Source: Laetiporus sulphureus 93-53 | Taxonomy: Eukaryota > Basidiomycota > Agaricomycetes > Polyporales > Laetiporaceae | Length of the DNA stretch: 64,000 nt | Assembly (NCBI RefSeq): GCF_001632365.1 | Contig: NW_024468559.1 | Location: 9,653 to 73,652, forward strand | Direction of reading: 5' to 3' | Shown: one piece after another, positions 24,841 through 37,537 of the stretch | How the letters are laid out: every line of letters starts with the position of its first letter | How positions within the stretch are numbered: the stretch's first letter is position 1 | Translations under genes and position numbers: made by a program | Notes under the pieces: generated by a model | The model's input: the letters and a program-made list of their open reading frames with translations, nothing else | Told to the model about the DNA's origin: nothing | Databases searched by the model: none

Positions 24841-26700
24841 CATATTCAACTTAACGTCGCTCACCGGGTGACGGAGTATTTGAAGGCGAAGGGAAACGTT
24901 GCGCTCCACACTGCGGCGTATCTGTTGACTGTATGACTATTGAGATCTTGAGACTCTGGCATGCTGCGTCGCAACAGAGATGCTCGAGGAATAGCTGAGT
25001 CAGACATATGAGCGGCCAATCGCATTAAACACCGACGTCACTCACTCGATGTTCCATACTGTTCGTCAGCGAGAGCTTGCATTTGGAGAGCAGAATGCTA
25101 CGGCGGCGGGCTTTCGCCGGGAACTTGAGCAGGCTGGCGAAGTCCTCCGAGTACTAAAAACAAACAATTGTGCTTCCCAAAGCGGGGGGCGTCACGCTTG
25201 CCATCTTCGACTCAAATATGATCATTCGGACAAAGGCTGCGGTTGAGGCACAGCCCGTCTCTGTTGTTCCTACACAGAGTCCGATACGTGTTCCCCTGTC
25301 AATGCAATGTCATCAGTGCCGATATAATGTTCAAAGCCGGAGATTGAAGACATATCCTTCTGGCCATCCGCGGAGAGTTAGGCATGCTAGCGGCAACCAC
25401 CTTGTCCTCAAGACTCTTGGTAGCGATATTGATGAGGAAGCCCTCGACCATGATCGTATGAGTAGCGGCGGCCACATAATCGCCGAAGTTGACGCGCTCT
25501 GTGAGCACGAGCCGCTAACCACTGGGATTGCACGCGGGGACATAAAGACGTCCCTTCCGGCAATGTATTCTAGCAGAAGCTCGCGGCTGACGCAGCATGA
25601 TCCGTGGCATCCACAAGAACTTTCAATCGCGCGACTCGGACATCCATGATCGTATGACATACCGCGATGCGCAGAGCTTCCCGCGAGCGTGCGTTCCTGT
25701 GCTGGCACCACATCTCCCGCAATATGCAGTGTGTGGGCAGATCATGCGAGTAGCGGTGCCTGAGTCAGGAAGGAACATATTGCGTGGGTGGATTGCGGAG
25801 AGCGTGCTCTAAGTCAGAGTGATTTGGCATCTAATGGAAGGGGACGCTTCAAAACATGTGACAACATCTTTTGTTGGAAGATTTACCACAGACTGGATTT
25901 ACAGATCGCGGTTGGCCAGTCCCGGCGTCAGGAAGAGTGGGTCAAACGTTACACGGGTAACGGAAGGGGGGGGGAAGAAAGAAGGCTCCCCAAGGAAGCA
26001 GGCCGTGCGGGGTTTAGTGGGCAGAATAACGAGTGGGCAGTGACAACAAGGACGGGGCGACAAATGTTGCGCGCAGGGATGCCCAAAAGGGGGACACGGT
26101 GCACTATGGAGGGCGGAAGGCCCAAATCGCGTAGGTCAACTGAAAAGATGAGGTGGTAGCGACAGCGAATGTAACTACAAAAATGGAGAAATACCACACT
26201 GACTCAGGCGACTTGCAAGGCCGAGTCATGTTGAGGTGGACACCAGGCGCAATGGAGCGTGGCGATGTGGCGTGGGTCGGGAGAGGGTTGGCGAGGCCCG
26301 ACATGGACACGAAGTCTTGATGTCCGCCGCCCGGAAGGTGTTTATTGAGGATCTGCGTGGCATCTGGCCAGCACCTGGTGGCAACGTTGGCTTTGGGGTT
26401 GGCTGGCCCGTGGAGAGGCGTGCCCGCCTGTGCGGTCCGCCGATGCTTTGCATCATGTCTGCCGTGTCTGGATCAGTATGAAAGAGCAAAGAGCATGCGA
26501 AGATCTCATGGCTATAGTAACTATGTGTGCCTTGTATTCAAGACATTGATTAGTATCTGATCAAGTAGATACGGGCGCATGGAATGTGGCCTCCAGTGAA
26601 CAGATCCAGACATGTCATGTGAGACAATGGTCTTTTCAGCAATCTTCAATACTGTGCTATACGTAAGCCCCCATCTGAACCTTACTCTCTGCCTCCATGC
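24841..26700. other. Array unit 1 leading part, no gene recognised
   Basis: The first ~1 kb is shared with unit 2 and contains minus-strand frames whose exons I cannot join (for example a frame around 25,300-25,510 matched by one around 33,290-33,630 in unit 2). 25,860-26,520 is specific to this unit and purine-rich on the plus strand near 25,960-26,130. The block probably holds a decayed gene. Confidence 0.35.
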
Positions 26701-26707
26701 CCCATCA

Positions 26708-26714
26708 TATAAAG
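26708..26714 (+). promoter_or_regulatory. TATA box, DUF6533-like copy 1
   Basis: TATAAAG lies 93 bp before the start codon. A TATA-type box occurs at nearly the same distance in all four copies. Confidence 0.5.
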
Positions 26715-26806
26715 GTGAGTCGCGCGCCGATGGGCATTGTAAGTCTCTCCGACTCCCACAATTCCGTTTTGCATTAACCGTTGTCACCGACGTTGGTACC
26801 TCTACA

Positions 26807-28486
26807 ATGTCGAACGCGTCAGCTGCAAGCATGTGGACTCAGGACGTGGACAAATTACAGGACCAGTGAGGACGACGATACTTCCCGAGACATCCAACTG
26901 ACCAGTTTGCGATCACTATCACAGATACTCCTCTAACTACGGCTCTCTCGCAGCTGCTGGTATGCCCCCGGGTCGGACCGCTATAAGCGATCGAGCTCAA
27001 CTAACAGACTGCATATTTCCAGCCCTCATCTTCTACGAGTACATTGTGACTTTTCCTCAAGAGGTTCACGTCATATGGGGAGCCAGGTTGACCACTGTTA
27101 CGGTCATTTTTGCCATCAACCGATATATGCTCATGGTACAAGGCATCAGTTCGGCACTGTATGCCGTCTTGTGGCATACTCCACTGGTAAGTCATGCCGT
27201 GTCGTCAAGCGAGTGAATCGAGCACTCACAATCTACGTGCACACAGAGGTGAGCGGCGACGACCACACCGTTTGTTCAATGCAGTTGATGGATTGTCGCA
27301 GCTGCAATGCTGTCAACCTATTCAATGCGGTGACGGGTGTTGTTCTTCAGGCTGTGACAGCAAGTCAGAGATTGTTTGACCTCAAATTCATGAAGAGATT
27401 GATTGGTAGATGATTAGGCTTTGCCGCCTTCCGCACATATGCTATAAGCGGACACCAGGTCGTCCCTGCATTGCTAGTATTGCTACTGGGGCTTATTCAA
27501 GTCGGCGGCTATTACATCGTGAGTCCATATGTTCTCCGCCGTCATATGTCTGTTAAGCACCTCTGCGCAGTTTGTATATGCACAACTGTCAGTCCCATTC
27601 GTCGCTTACATAGGCAGTTATCCAGTCTGTGAATGGAAACGGAACGGCCGCATCTCCAACGCGGCACTGAACATGTAAGTGCCACCTTTCCGACGTCGGC
27701 ACTTCTACGGATAACCTCCTTTGCTTAGGTGTGAGTTTGAAGGTCACCGATGAGTTGTTGGTCTGACACGCACGATTCCTGCAGCCTTGGCCGCGGCCAT
27801 TTGCTCAGCTGTCGCTGACCTGATCGTGGTCCTTGTCACTTGGTACAAAACATTCCGACTCGCGGTAGAAATGCGGAAGCTACGGATAAAAGGGTCAATC
27901 GCGACGATGCTGATGAGAGACGGTGAGTATGTGGGGCTCTCTTGGAACATGCAATGCCTTACAAGCAGCCAATTCAAGGCACACTTCACTTCATGTATGT
28001 CAGACTCTGTCGCAGCGCCTTGTCTTGACTCTGTTCTTCCACCGTTCGTTAGGGCCCTTTTACTTCTCAACATCTTCAATATCCAATATGTGTTTACAGG
28101 GGTAGGTCTACCCATACGAGTGCATGGCTACTGTAAATTGAAGTGAAAGCAGAGTCAGTACTCAGGCTACGCCAGTAATTTCCTGCTACCGTAAGCGACC
28201 GACCAAATTCAATTCAGCTCAACTCATGCTTACCGAGTCAATTAGAATCTCATCAATCCTGATATCACGCTTCATCCTCAACCTACGCCAGGTGTCCTAC
28301 GGCAGCGTGGACTTGGATACGATTTCTCACAGCACCCTGGACACACTGGACCTTCCCTCTCGCCTGGTTGGCAACTTTGGCGCCGAGCTCCAGGACACGT
28401 CTCTTGGTTTTGATATAGAGGATAACATGGAGGACGAGCAGGGTATCACTGAGGGCTGTGAGGTCCACGAGTTGGCGGAGATGTAG
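26807..28486 (+). CDS. DUF6533-like multi-pass membrane protein, copy 1
   Basis: Ten exons (26807-26865, 26925-26959, 27023-27186, 27285-27363, 27418-27518, 27571-27674, 27729-27730, 27785-27922, 28053-28101, 28246-28486) give 323 residues with the stop in frame. ALIFYEYIVTFPQEVHVIWG followed by INRYM is the DUF6533 signature of agaricomycete seven-helix-like membrane proteins. Later hydrophobic segments include VVPALLVLLLG and DLIVVLVTWYKTFRL, then RDGPFYF and SRFILNLRQ before an acidic tail. The 2-nt exon is inferred. It lies between a good TAG and GTGAG, the flanking introns are 54 bp each, and frame is restored only if it is used. The function of the family is unknown. All splice sites used are GT-AG. 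Confidence 0.75.
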
Positions 28487-29430
28487 TAGTCATCGTACAA
28501 GCTACGCGATCGTTCTCAGCGATGCCGGCTCTGACTGTAACCCGCATTTGCACCTTGACATAATTCACCGATCGCGATATCCGAGCAAATTGTTATGCTT
28601 AGCTGGCATAAAGCATACATTCATTATAGCATAAACCGTAAGAGGGAGATTCACCAAGTCAAACGCTGCATCCTGCCGCCACAATGCTGAATGTTGTCCG
28701 AGACATAGACAAAAGTCGGTGGATTGGTAGCAGCAATCAATCCGTTGCACGTCCAAAATCTAGCAGATGTTTAGACCATTGCGGCAAAGCGTCGATCACT
28801 CAGGCCGTCGGCCAAGGTGCGAGCAGCCAAAGCAGAACAGACAGGATGATCCGCCGTTCCCGCAACTAAGGCAGACCAGTTCCCAAGTTTGCCATCTAGT
28901 GCATTCGGTATTCGACGCCGATGGACAACTGACTATGTCCCACAGGAGATGCATGCCTCTCTAGACGGATCCTCGTCGTGCCTTAGCGGGAGACTATTGG
29001 CAAAACAAGATAATGACATACAGTCGTTGCTGCGCTGCGACGCACGACTTACGATCGCGATTCTACGTATTACATTCCTTGATGTTTGTACCTTAGGATT
29101 TGGTGGATAGAAGCAGCTATGACGTCCATGCTTGAAGGAGCAATATCAATCCTCGACGTTGCTCGTACTTGACAAGTTGCTCTGTAGTAGTCTTCGCAAC
29201 TGTAAGAAAGAGATCGTGCGGCACGGATAACAAGAGCCGTTCATGATAAAAAGCCACATCAAATGACGTGCAACGGAGTTGATAGGTGTCGCATATGAGC
29301 TGAATGTAGCGTTCAGGAGTCAGCGAGACGTTAGATGCAAGAGGTGAGTGGGGAACTCGAGAAGGCGCCCGTGCAGTTTGGCGCTTGAGGGACTCAGGCC
29401 TCAACTGCTAGCTTCGTCTTAAATTGATGC
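28487..29430. other. Spacer downstream of DUF6533-like copy 1
   Basis: Shared with unit 2 (36475-37540). The only notable feature is a minus-strand frame at 29117-29404 that has a clear counterpart at 37079-37366 (ERLLLSVPHD and KYEQRRGLILLLQ in copy 1). The product is unknown. It may be an exon of a decayed gene. Confidence 0.35.
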
Positions 29431-31087
29431 ATCTTCGTCCTCGACCTAGGCATCGCGTGATGCAGCGAGCTACCTCGCAGAGCTCACCTCTCTTCCTCTC
29501 GCTGACTTGGAAGCTCAGCCGACCGAATTATCATCATCATTGGCACAGCTCACGAACATCTTCTCTGTCATCGCTATCCTCATCCTTGGATGCTCTCATC
29601 TCATACCTCCCAGCCTTCGAGAACTCTGCACGTTCCATCGCGAAAGACACACGCGAAATGAAAAAGGAGCGACGCAAAGCCGCACTCGTTCTCGAGCATG
29701 ATGGCAAGCTCTACGCCGTGCTGTCCCTACTCCTCTTGCTCGATTTCTGCGTCAGGAACCACAACTATGCCGATGTGCTCCTTCTCGCACTCCGCTCCAA
29801 TTCCCTCTCCTAGCGTTTTCCCTCCAAGTTGCTAACCCGCTCGTGCAGTGCGTCAAGGCCGAATGCAACGCGCGTGTGGAGGCGATGCTCAGCCAGCTTC
29901 TATGCACAGCGAGCAGGCCAAGCTCCCCCCGCTCTTCCGCGTGGTTGGCTTCCTCCACAAGATGGATGTGCTCACCGAGCCTGAGCTCGCGCTTGTGTTT
30001 CTCACCGGATGAGGTGCATACCTTGAGAGCCCGTTCAAGACTATCGAGATCGCGAAGAAGGCGACAGAGAGCACGAGACGGAGGCGCGAGATATCTAAAG
30101 AGGTACGTGGACCTGTGGCGAGAGGGCATGTACGGTGTCATCAAACAGTGCACAGCCGTCTCTCTGTATCGGGCGCACTCAATGTCGCCAGAAATCCAGT
30201 CACAATTGCGCATGCTCCTGACGACATTTACGACGCTCCGGTTGCAGAACTTGCTGTCTCTTCTCGAGAGATGCTTCCGCATATCCCTGATCCCTCCCCT
30301 ACTTTAATCGCTGCTTACACACTTGACTTCCTGTGCCAACTCTTTCGCGCATGTGGGGATGGATTTCAGGGCCCTGCTCATGCCCATCTTCGTTGAAGCG
30401 GTGCGGAGGTGTGTTAGAAAGGAATTTGAGGAGGCCACCAAAGGCCGGTCTGAGAGGTCGAGGTCCTGTACAGAGAGCGGTACGAATGGGTCTAGAGCCA
30501 ACTTAATAACGTCTACTGCCAGGCCTTCTCAGTTTCTCGTGGCCTCGACCTCACTTGCCTCTCCGCCGCTTCCTACGAAGGCGCAATTGAATACGGTCAC
30601 ATCTGGCTCACCAAACGTTCCTCCGCCCATACTTGTCTCGTACCCTGCTCTGGCAACCTACACAAATGCATTCCTTACACCTCTCAAAGGTCTCCATATG
30701 CATGCTCCCGTAGAAGTGCTTGACGACCTTCTGCGAACACTAGAGCGCTCCCTCACGGAGGGGCTCGCAAATCTTCTTCCACTTGCACGAGGGAAGCTGT
30801 CGGGGGCGGAACAATATCCAACGGGCGGTGAGGAACAGGAACAGAAGGATTTAGAAGCGACGAGCGCAGCGGGGACGGTCTATGTGGTGCTCGTGCCATT
30901 CTTGAGGCGGGCTCTGGTGGAGGGTGTGTATGGCGTTGTGATGAAAGACAAAAAGATTCCGATGGAAAAGGAGCTGCGGGATGCTTTGGAAGAACGGAAG
31001 GAGTGGGTTGGTGAGAAGAGGGAGGAAGTAGCAGATGGTGTGGAAGGGACAGATGGTGTGGATGGCAATGACGACGGCGTATCATAA
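29431..31087 (+). pseudogene. COG8: COG8 (Dor1-like) pseudogene, unit 1
   Basis: Translation in shifting frames reproduces a COG8-like protein: RRKAALVLEHDGKLY, CVRNHNYADVLLLA, NPLVQCVKAEC, VGFLHKMDVLTEPELAL, then CANSFAHVGMDFRALL, PPPILVSYPALATYTNA and PFLRRALVEGVYGV. COG8 is a subunit of the conserved oligomeric Golgi complex that tethers vesicles at the Golgi. At least four frame changes or stops break the gene (for example near 29,550-29,620, 29,810, 30,010 and 30,310). The last 254 codons (30323-31087) form one open frame. The N-terminal part is less complete than in the unit 2 copy. Confidence 0.7.
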
Positions 31088-32537
31088 GCTCGTCTGTCTA
31101 CTGGCGCGTGCTCGATGTCATACAACTCCGAATCGTGAGTCTTGGCTGCATATATGCGCCGTTTATTCATGCTAAAAGAAAACATAGTGCAGCTGACGAA
31201 GCGATCGCTGCCTACGAAGACATTTTGTGCCAGATAACTGCGACCTGTAGCATATCCGAGTGCACGCGATTCCGGCTTATGAGGGCCTAGCTGAGGTCAG
31301 TGCCGATGCTCACGCAGGGAGGAGCCTGCAGGGTCATACTCGCTGGAGCTATGGAGTTGCAATGATTGTACTATGGCTGAATCGGTGACTCTGCAGTTGC
31401 CGATAGGCATACGGTCCTGCGTCGTGCTCGTACTCCCCATTTGCGATACCCTTGCAGATCGTCCGAGTTGCTGTTTCTGGGTCAGGGGGGGTGCATGGCG
31501 GGTATGCCGGGCGAGTCGATGTTAGGAGCGACTGTAGGGACGTTGGCGTCTACTAATCAGATGCAAGGCATGCGCGGACGTCCAGTATTTATGTGGCTCA
31601 GAAGTAAGTCCTTGACATATACGTATCGCGGTGCGTCATCGAAGGCAGAACATTGCTGAGGGCATACTAGGGCGGTCTGCACTGGTTCGTCAGATTGGAC
31701 CCGTCTGACCGGCTGTAGCGAGCAAAGGTCAACGAGAAGAAGTCAATTCTAGGACAACTTTACAACATCCTTGACTTCAAGCTTCAAACTTCACTGCTCC
31801 ATGCATCGTGAATCATGTTACTCACAGCTGAGCAAATTCGCGGAAGCAAAAACCATCGGCAACTCTTGATGGCTAAATTTACGACTCCGCGACGGCGAGA
31901 GCTATGAAATTTAATCGCCACAGCGAACCGCCTGCAACTCGGAATTGGATATATGAACAAATCATGTTACACAGCTCATTGACGCGATCACCCGTTATTG
32001 TACAATACTAATACATGATCCTTGCTATCCCGGGTGTAAACGTCAAGAAGCCGGTATTAAAGATCTGAAGTACGACTAAACAAACAACGATCCTGTAAAG
32101 TACATGTTGTAGATGTCGCACGCCGACGAGCCGAATACAAGCAAAAATGCAACGGTGACTTTGAAGCCGTATTCGACGATAACAGATACAAGCATTTGAA
32201 AGGCAAGGACACATCCTAACACGATCTATAGACCATAGTTGTAGATGGCCCAGACAAAAAACCCAAGCCTGCAAGGTAACCGCAGAATTCCGACACATGT
32301 TCGCACACCGCTTGCTGCTGCAATGTAGTGCCCATCATTCTGTTAGCCTACTTGCGCATGCAGAGCGAAAAATGGCTACCATATTTCGTGGTGCTAGTAG
32401 ACAAGTTGCTCGAGTGCACGAGCGGCTGTCGCACTTATTGGAACGGGGATTCAGGCTACTTGCTCGGCAGCGAGCTCGTGTTCGACCTCGTATAGGCTTG
32501 AGACGCATAAGTAGCATGATTCCCGCGTTACGTGCGT
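31088..32537. other. Decayed tail of array unit 1
   Basis: Matches 39,290-40,850 of unit 2. The plus frame that is open at 39350-39895 in unit 2 is interrupted here within 31108-31660. The minus-strand hydrophobic frame of 40275-40627 is represented by a disrupted version at 32008-32298. No intact gene is present. Confidence 0.5.
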
Positions 32538-34680
32538 TCAACTCAATGTCGCTCACCGGGAGACGGCGGAGTCGGAGTCGAACGGAACCGTTGCGCACCA
32601 TACTGCGGGATATCTATAAGCTGTATAACTGATGAGGCTCTGCCATGCTGCGTCGCAACAGACATGCTCGAGGATATAGCTGAGTCAGACATATGAGTGA
32701 CCAATCACACTCCACGCCGACATCACTCACCCGATGTTCCATAATTTTCGTCAGCGGGAGCTGGCGCTTGAACAGCAAAATATGGCGGCGGACGTTCGCT
32801 GGGAACTTGAGCAGGCTGGGGAGAAAACTGAATATGGGATGAGACCTTCTGAGTCCTGAAAACACACTGCAGTTCTACTCAAAGCAGGGTCATCACGCCG
32901 CGCCATTTTCGACTCGATCTTCCGCAACGCCCTGTCAAGGCTCTGGTCCGCAGTAAATAAGGGGACGGGTAGCATCGTGGGAGCATTTAAAGGGCCTGTG
33001 TCGTCTTGATGCGCTCTAACCTTCGTGACGACATGCCAGGAACCGTGATTGACATATGTGATTGAAACATAGACGACGGACATCCCTGTGATGCGTGTTA
33101 CCAGCGATGCGTTGCATACGTGAATGATCATTCGGACAGCGGCTGCCGTTGGGGCACAGCCCATCGCTGTTGTTCCTACACAGAGTCCAATACGTGTCCC
33201 CCTGTCAATTCGGAATCATCAATACCGATATAATGTTCAAAGCTGGAGATTAGAGATAGACCCTTCTGGCCATCCGCGGAGAGTTAATCATATCAGCGGC
33301 AGCCGCCCTTTTGTTTTCAAGACTCTTGGTGGTGACATTGATGAGGAAGTCCTCGACCGTGATCGTACGAGTAGTGGCGGCTTAATGACAGCCGTTGGTG
33401 CGCTCCGTGAGCAAGAGCCGCCAACCACTGGAATTGTACGCGGGGACACCAACGATGAGATTCGCGGCATCCACAAGAGCTTCCAACTGTGCGACATCCA
33501 TGATTGTGTGGCTATACCGTGATGCGCAGAGCTTCCGGTAGTCGTGCGTTCCTGTAGTGTCACCACCTCTCCCATAAAATGCAATGTGTGGGCAGATTGT
33601 ACGAGTCATGGTTTCTGAGTCCAGGGGAGACATATTGCGCGGGAAAACTGCGAAGAGCGCTTTGGGTTACAGTTATTTGGCATCTAATAGAAGGCGTTCA
33701 AGGCTGAATTCGAGCCTCGAAGTGGCATGTGAGAACATACAACATCGCGCAGTGAGGATTGGCAATGCGACACCCAAGGGGTCCTTGATCAGGATTTCCA
33801 CCGCCGTCACCAGAATCATACACGCAACATTGTTATTGAGCGGTTCAGAATTGGTATGTTGCTCAGCCTCAGTACGCGACGCCCGGTATTACGTGCTTGA
33901 GAGCTTGAGCTGAACGGCGCCAGGTCCGGCCGTCCTCGAGTGGCATAGTGGAACCTCGCGCTCATCGCCCACGCCATCGAGCGCAGTGACGGAGGCGGTG
34001 TTACTAACATGCCTGATCACGTATTGAGCAAATGTTCATGAATAGTTCAGCATTAGCAGAAAGTTTGGAGAATGATTAAAGTCTCACCGGGCCCAAGGCA
34101 TGTCATACTTTGAAAAGTCGAGCTTGTCGCTGTGAATGACGACTGGACCTGTTTGTCACTGTACATACTTCTGAGGTGTCGACACGCCACCATCAAAAAT
34201 TAATCCACGTCAAGTGTCATGTTTGACAAGAGTATCATTCCGATGTCAACCAGGTGCCATCGGGGGCCCTGTTTCAGCCCTCGCTTGGCGCTGGTCGGCG
34301 CGTTGAGCCACTGTGTTTCACCGGAAGTGCTGTCGCTCGGCCGCTCCCAACAATCTTTGCATCTCGTTGTAGCATACAATTTGCCTTAATCTTCCTCTGC
34401 ATAGGGTCTGGAGGAATCTGAGCCATTGCTGATCATTCAGTTGACTCGCACCTCTCGGGTCTGAGCTTGCGACTTGCCAACGATGCGCAACTTGAGACTT
34501 GGGAAATAGACCCGACCCTCCTCGACCACCGAGCTCCACTTGACAGAACCAGACGTATCATAATCTGACATGGCTGTTCTATTTGAGAGATGGTCTTTCC
34601 AGCAATATCCAATATCTGTGCTATCCGTAAGCTCCCATCTGAACCTTACCCTCTGCATTCATGTCCAGTCAATATGACAT
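32538..34680. other. Array unit 2 leading part, no gene recognised
   Basis: The first ~1.1 kb is shared with unit 1 and contains a minus-strand frame at 33382-33633 that may be an exon of a decayed gene. 33,700-34,560 is shared with unit 3 (40,950-41,830). No domain was recognised. Confidence 0.35.
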
Positions 34681-34687
34681 TATATAA
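34681..34687 (+). promoter_or_regulatory. TATA box, DUF6533-like copy 2
   Basis: TATATAA lies 91 bp before the start codon, at the same relative place as in the other copies. Confidence 0.5.
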
Positions 34688-34777
34688 TGATGAGTCGCGT
34701 GCCGATGGGCATCCTCAAGTCCCTGATAACTGTTCTGTTCTGCGTTGACCATTGTCACCAACATTGATAGCTCTACA

Positions 34778-36474
34778 ATGTCGAACGCGTCTGTCGCAAG
34801 CATATTGGCTCAGGAAGAAGTGGTCGACTTTCAACAGATGTGAGGAAGATGATACTTCCCGGGGCATTCAACCGATGCGTTTGTGATCACCGTCACAGAT
34901 ACATCAATAATTACTGCGATTTCGCAGCTGCTGGTATGCCCCCGGGTCGGACCACTATAAACGATCGAGCTCGACTAACAGATTGGATATTTGCAGCCCT
35001 CATCTTCTACGAGTACATTGTGACTTTTCCTCAAGAGGTTCATGTTATATGGGGAGCCAGGTTGACCACCGTCACGATCATCTTTGCCATCAACCGATAT
35101 ATGCTCATGGTACAAGGCGTTATGTTCGCACTGAGTTCCGTCTTCAAGTTGTGGCATGCTCCACTGGTGAGTCATGCCGTGTCGTGCTGTGAGTGAATCG
35201 AGCACTCACAATCTACGCGCACACAGAGGTGAGCGGCGACGACCGCACCGTATGTTCAATGCAGTTAATAAATTGTCGCAGCTGCAAGGCTGTCCACCTA
35301 TTGAACGAGGTGACGAGTGCTGTTCTTCAGGCTGAGATAGCAAGTCAGAGATTGTTTGACCTCAAATTTTATGAAGAGACTGATTGGTAAATGGTTAGGC
35401 TTTGCCGCATTCCGCACATATGCTATTAGCAGACCCCAGGTCGTCCCTGCATTGCTGGTATTGCTACTGGGGCTAGCTCAAGTCAGTGGATACTACATTG
35501 TGAGTCCATATGTTCTCCGCCATTACATGTCTGTTAAGCACCTCTGCGCAGTCTGCATATGTAAAAAGGTCACAGATGTTTGTCATTAACGTTGGCAGCT
35601 ATCCAGTCTGTGCATACGATCAATTAGGGTCCAACGCGATGCAGAACGTGTGAGTGCCACGTCCACCTCTCCGACATCGGCACTCCTACGGATGACCCTC
35701 CTTTGCTTAGATGTGAGTTTGAAGGTCACCGATGAATTGTTGCTCTGACACGCATAATTCCTGCAGACTTGGCCACGGTCATTTGCCCAGCTATCGCCGA
35801 CCTGATCGTGGTCCTTGTCACTTGGTACAAAACATTCCGACTCGCGGTAGAAGTGCGGAAGCTACGGATAAAAGGATCGATAGCGACGATGCTACTGAGA
35901 GATGGTGAGTATGTGTTGCTCTATTGGAACATGCAATGCCTTACAAGCAGCCAATTCAAGGCACGCTTCACTTCATGTATGTCAGACTCTGTCGCAGCGC
36001 CTTGTCTCGACTCTGTTCTTCCACCGTTCGTTAGGGCCCTTTTACTTCTCAACATCTTCAATATCCAATATGTGTTTACAGGGGTAGGTCTACCCATACG
36101 AGTGCATGGCTACTTTAAATTGAAGTGAAAGCAGAATCGGTACTCAGCCTCCGCCTCAATTTTCCTGGTACCGTAAGCGACTGACCATACCCAATTCAGC
36201 TCAACTCATGCATATCGAGTCAATCAGAATGACGTCAATCCTTGTGTCGCGCTTCATCCTCAACCTATGCCAAGTGTCCCTCGGCAGCGTGGGCTTGAAT
36301 ACGATTTCTCACAGCACTCTGAACACGCCAGACCTTCCCTCTCGCCTGCTTGGCAACATTGGCGCCGAGCTCCAGAACACGTCTCTTGTTTTCGAGGATA
36401 TCGAGGATAACATGGAAGACGAGCAGGGTATCACTGAGGGCTGTGAGACCTACGAGTTAGCACAGGTGCAGTAG
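34778..36474 (+). CDS. DUF6533-like multi-pass membrane protein, copy 2
   Basis: Same ten-exon structure as copy 1: 34778-34839, 34899-34933, 34997-35166, 35265-35343, 35399-35499, 35552-35649, 35711-35712, 35767-35904, 36035-36083 and 36228-36474, giving 326 residues. All boundaries are GT-AG and the frame is open. The inferred 2-nt exon is AT here where copy 1 has GT. The DUF6533 segment YEYIVTFPQEVHVIWG is identical to copy 1, while the exon before the 2-nt exon has diverged. This is the copy with the fewest visible defects besides copy 1. Confidence 0.75.
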
Positions 36475-37537
36475 TCATCATACAAGCTATATGCGATCGT
36501 TTTAGAAGTGCCGGTTCTGACTGTAACCCGTATTTGCACCTTGACATAATTCAGCGATCGTGATATCCGAGCAAATTGTTATGCTAAGCTGGCACAAAGC
36601 ATACATTCATTATAGCATAAACAGCAAGAGGGAGATTCACTGGGTCACAAGCTGTATCTCGCCGCCACAACGCTGAATGTTATCCGAGACATAGACCAAA
36701 GTCGGTGAATTGGTAGCAGCGATCAATCTGTTGCACGTCTGAAATCTAGCAGATGTTTAGTCCATTGCGGTAAAGCGTCGATCTCTCAGGCCGTCGGCCA
36801 AGGTGCGAGCAGCCCAAGCAGAACAGACAGGATGATCCGCCGTTCCCGCAACTAAGGCAGACCATTTCCCAAGTTTGCCGTCTAGTGCATTCGGTATTCG
36901 ACGCCATGGATGAACAACTGGCTATGTCCCACGGGATCATGCCTCTCTAGACAGATCCTCGTCGTGCCTTAGCGGGAGACTATTGGCAAAACAAGATAAT
37001 GACATACCGTCATTGCTGCGCTGCGACGCACGACTTATGATCGCGATTCTACGTATTACATTCCTTGATGTCTGTACCTTAGGATTTGGCGGATAGAAGC
37101 AGCTGCGACGTCCATCCTTGAAGGAGCAGTATCAATCCTCGACGTTGCTCGTACTTGACAGGTTGCTCCGTAGTACTCTTCGCAACTGTTAGAAAGTGAT
37201 CGTGCGGCACGGATAACAAGAGCCATTCATGAGAAATCAACTCAAATGACGTCCAACGGAGCCGGCAGGTGTCGCATATGAGCTGAATGTAGCGGGGCCG
37301 TTGGGTGATGGACAAGAGGTGAGCAGGGAACTCGAGAAGGCGCCCGTGCTGTTTGGCGCTGTACACGCTCGTCCCTCAACTTCCATGTGCATGAAGAGCT
37401 TTACCTGAAGGACGACCGAACTCAGGTCTGCCAGCTCGAGCTCAACTGAATACCCAAGACTTGCGAACATTATAGCCGGTCTCTGCTCGAAAATATAGCA
37501 GAGCATATTGACCGCGGTGCTTTGACTCTCCGTCAGA
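36475..37537. other. Spacer downstream of DUF6533-like copy 2
   Basis: Counterpart of 28487-29430. It contains a minus-strand frame at 37079-37366 that conserves RYIQLICDT, LLLSVPHD and KYEQRRGLILLLQ with the unit 1 frame. The product is unknown. Confidence 0.35.

Larger units (their letters stand above)
24840..32537 (+). repeat. Segmental array, unit 1 (~7.7 kb)
   Basis: Unit 1 begins at sequence shared with 32538 and 40848 (CACCGGGTGACGG-type start, followed by CATGCTGCGTCGCAACAGA). In order it carries an undefined segment, a DUF6533-like gene, a spacer with a conserved minus-strand frame, a decayed COG8 gene, a further decayed segment and a decayed small membrane protein. 25,860-26,520 has no counterpart in unit 2. 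Confidence 0.85.

Noticed and set aside
26104..26489. Frames on both strands in the unit 1-specific segment
   Set aside because: Strongly biased composition and no counterpart in the other units. Likely non-coding.
27787..28146. 119-codon frame inside DUF6533-like copy 1 (and 35769-36128 in copy 2)
   Set aside because: It is a coding exon read through the following intron; splicing to the RDGPFYF exon fits the family better.
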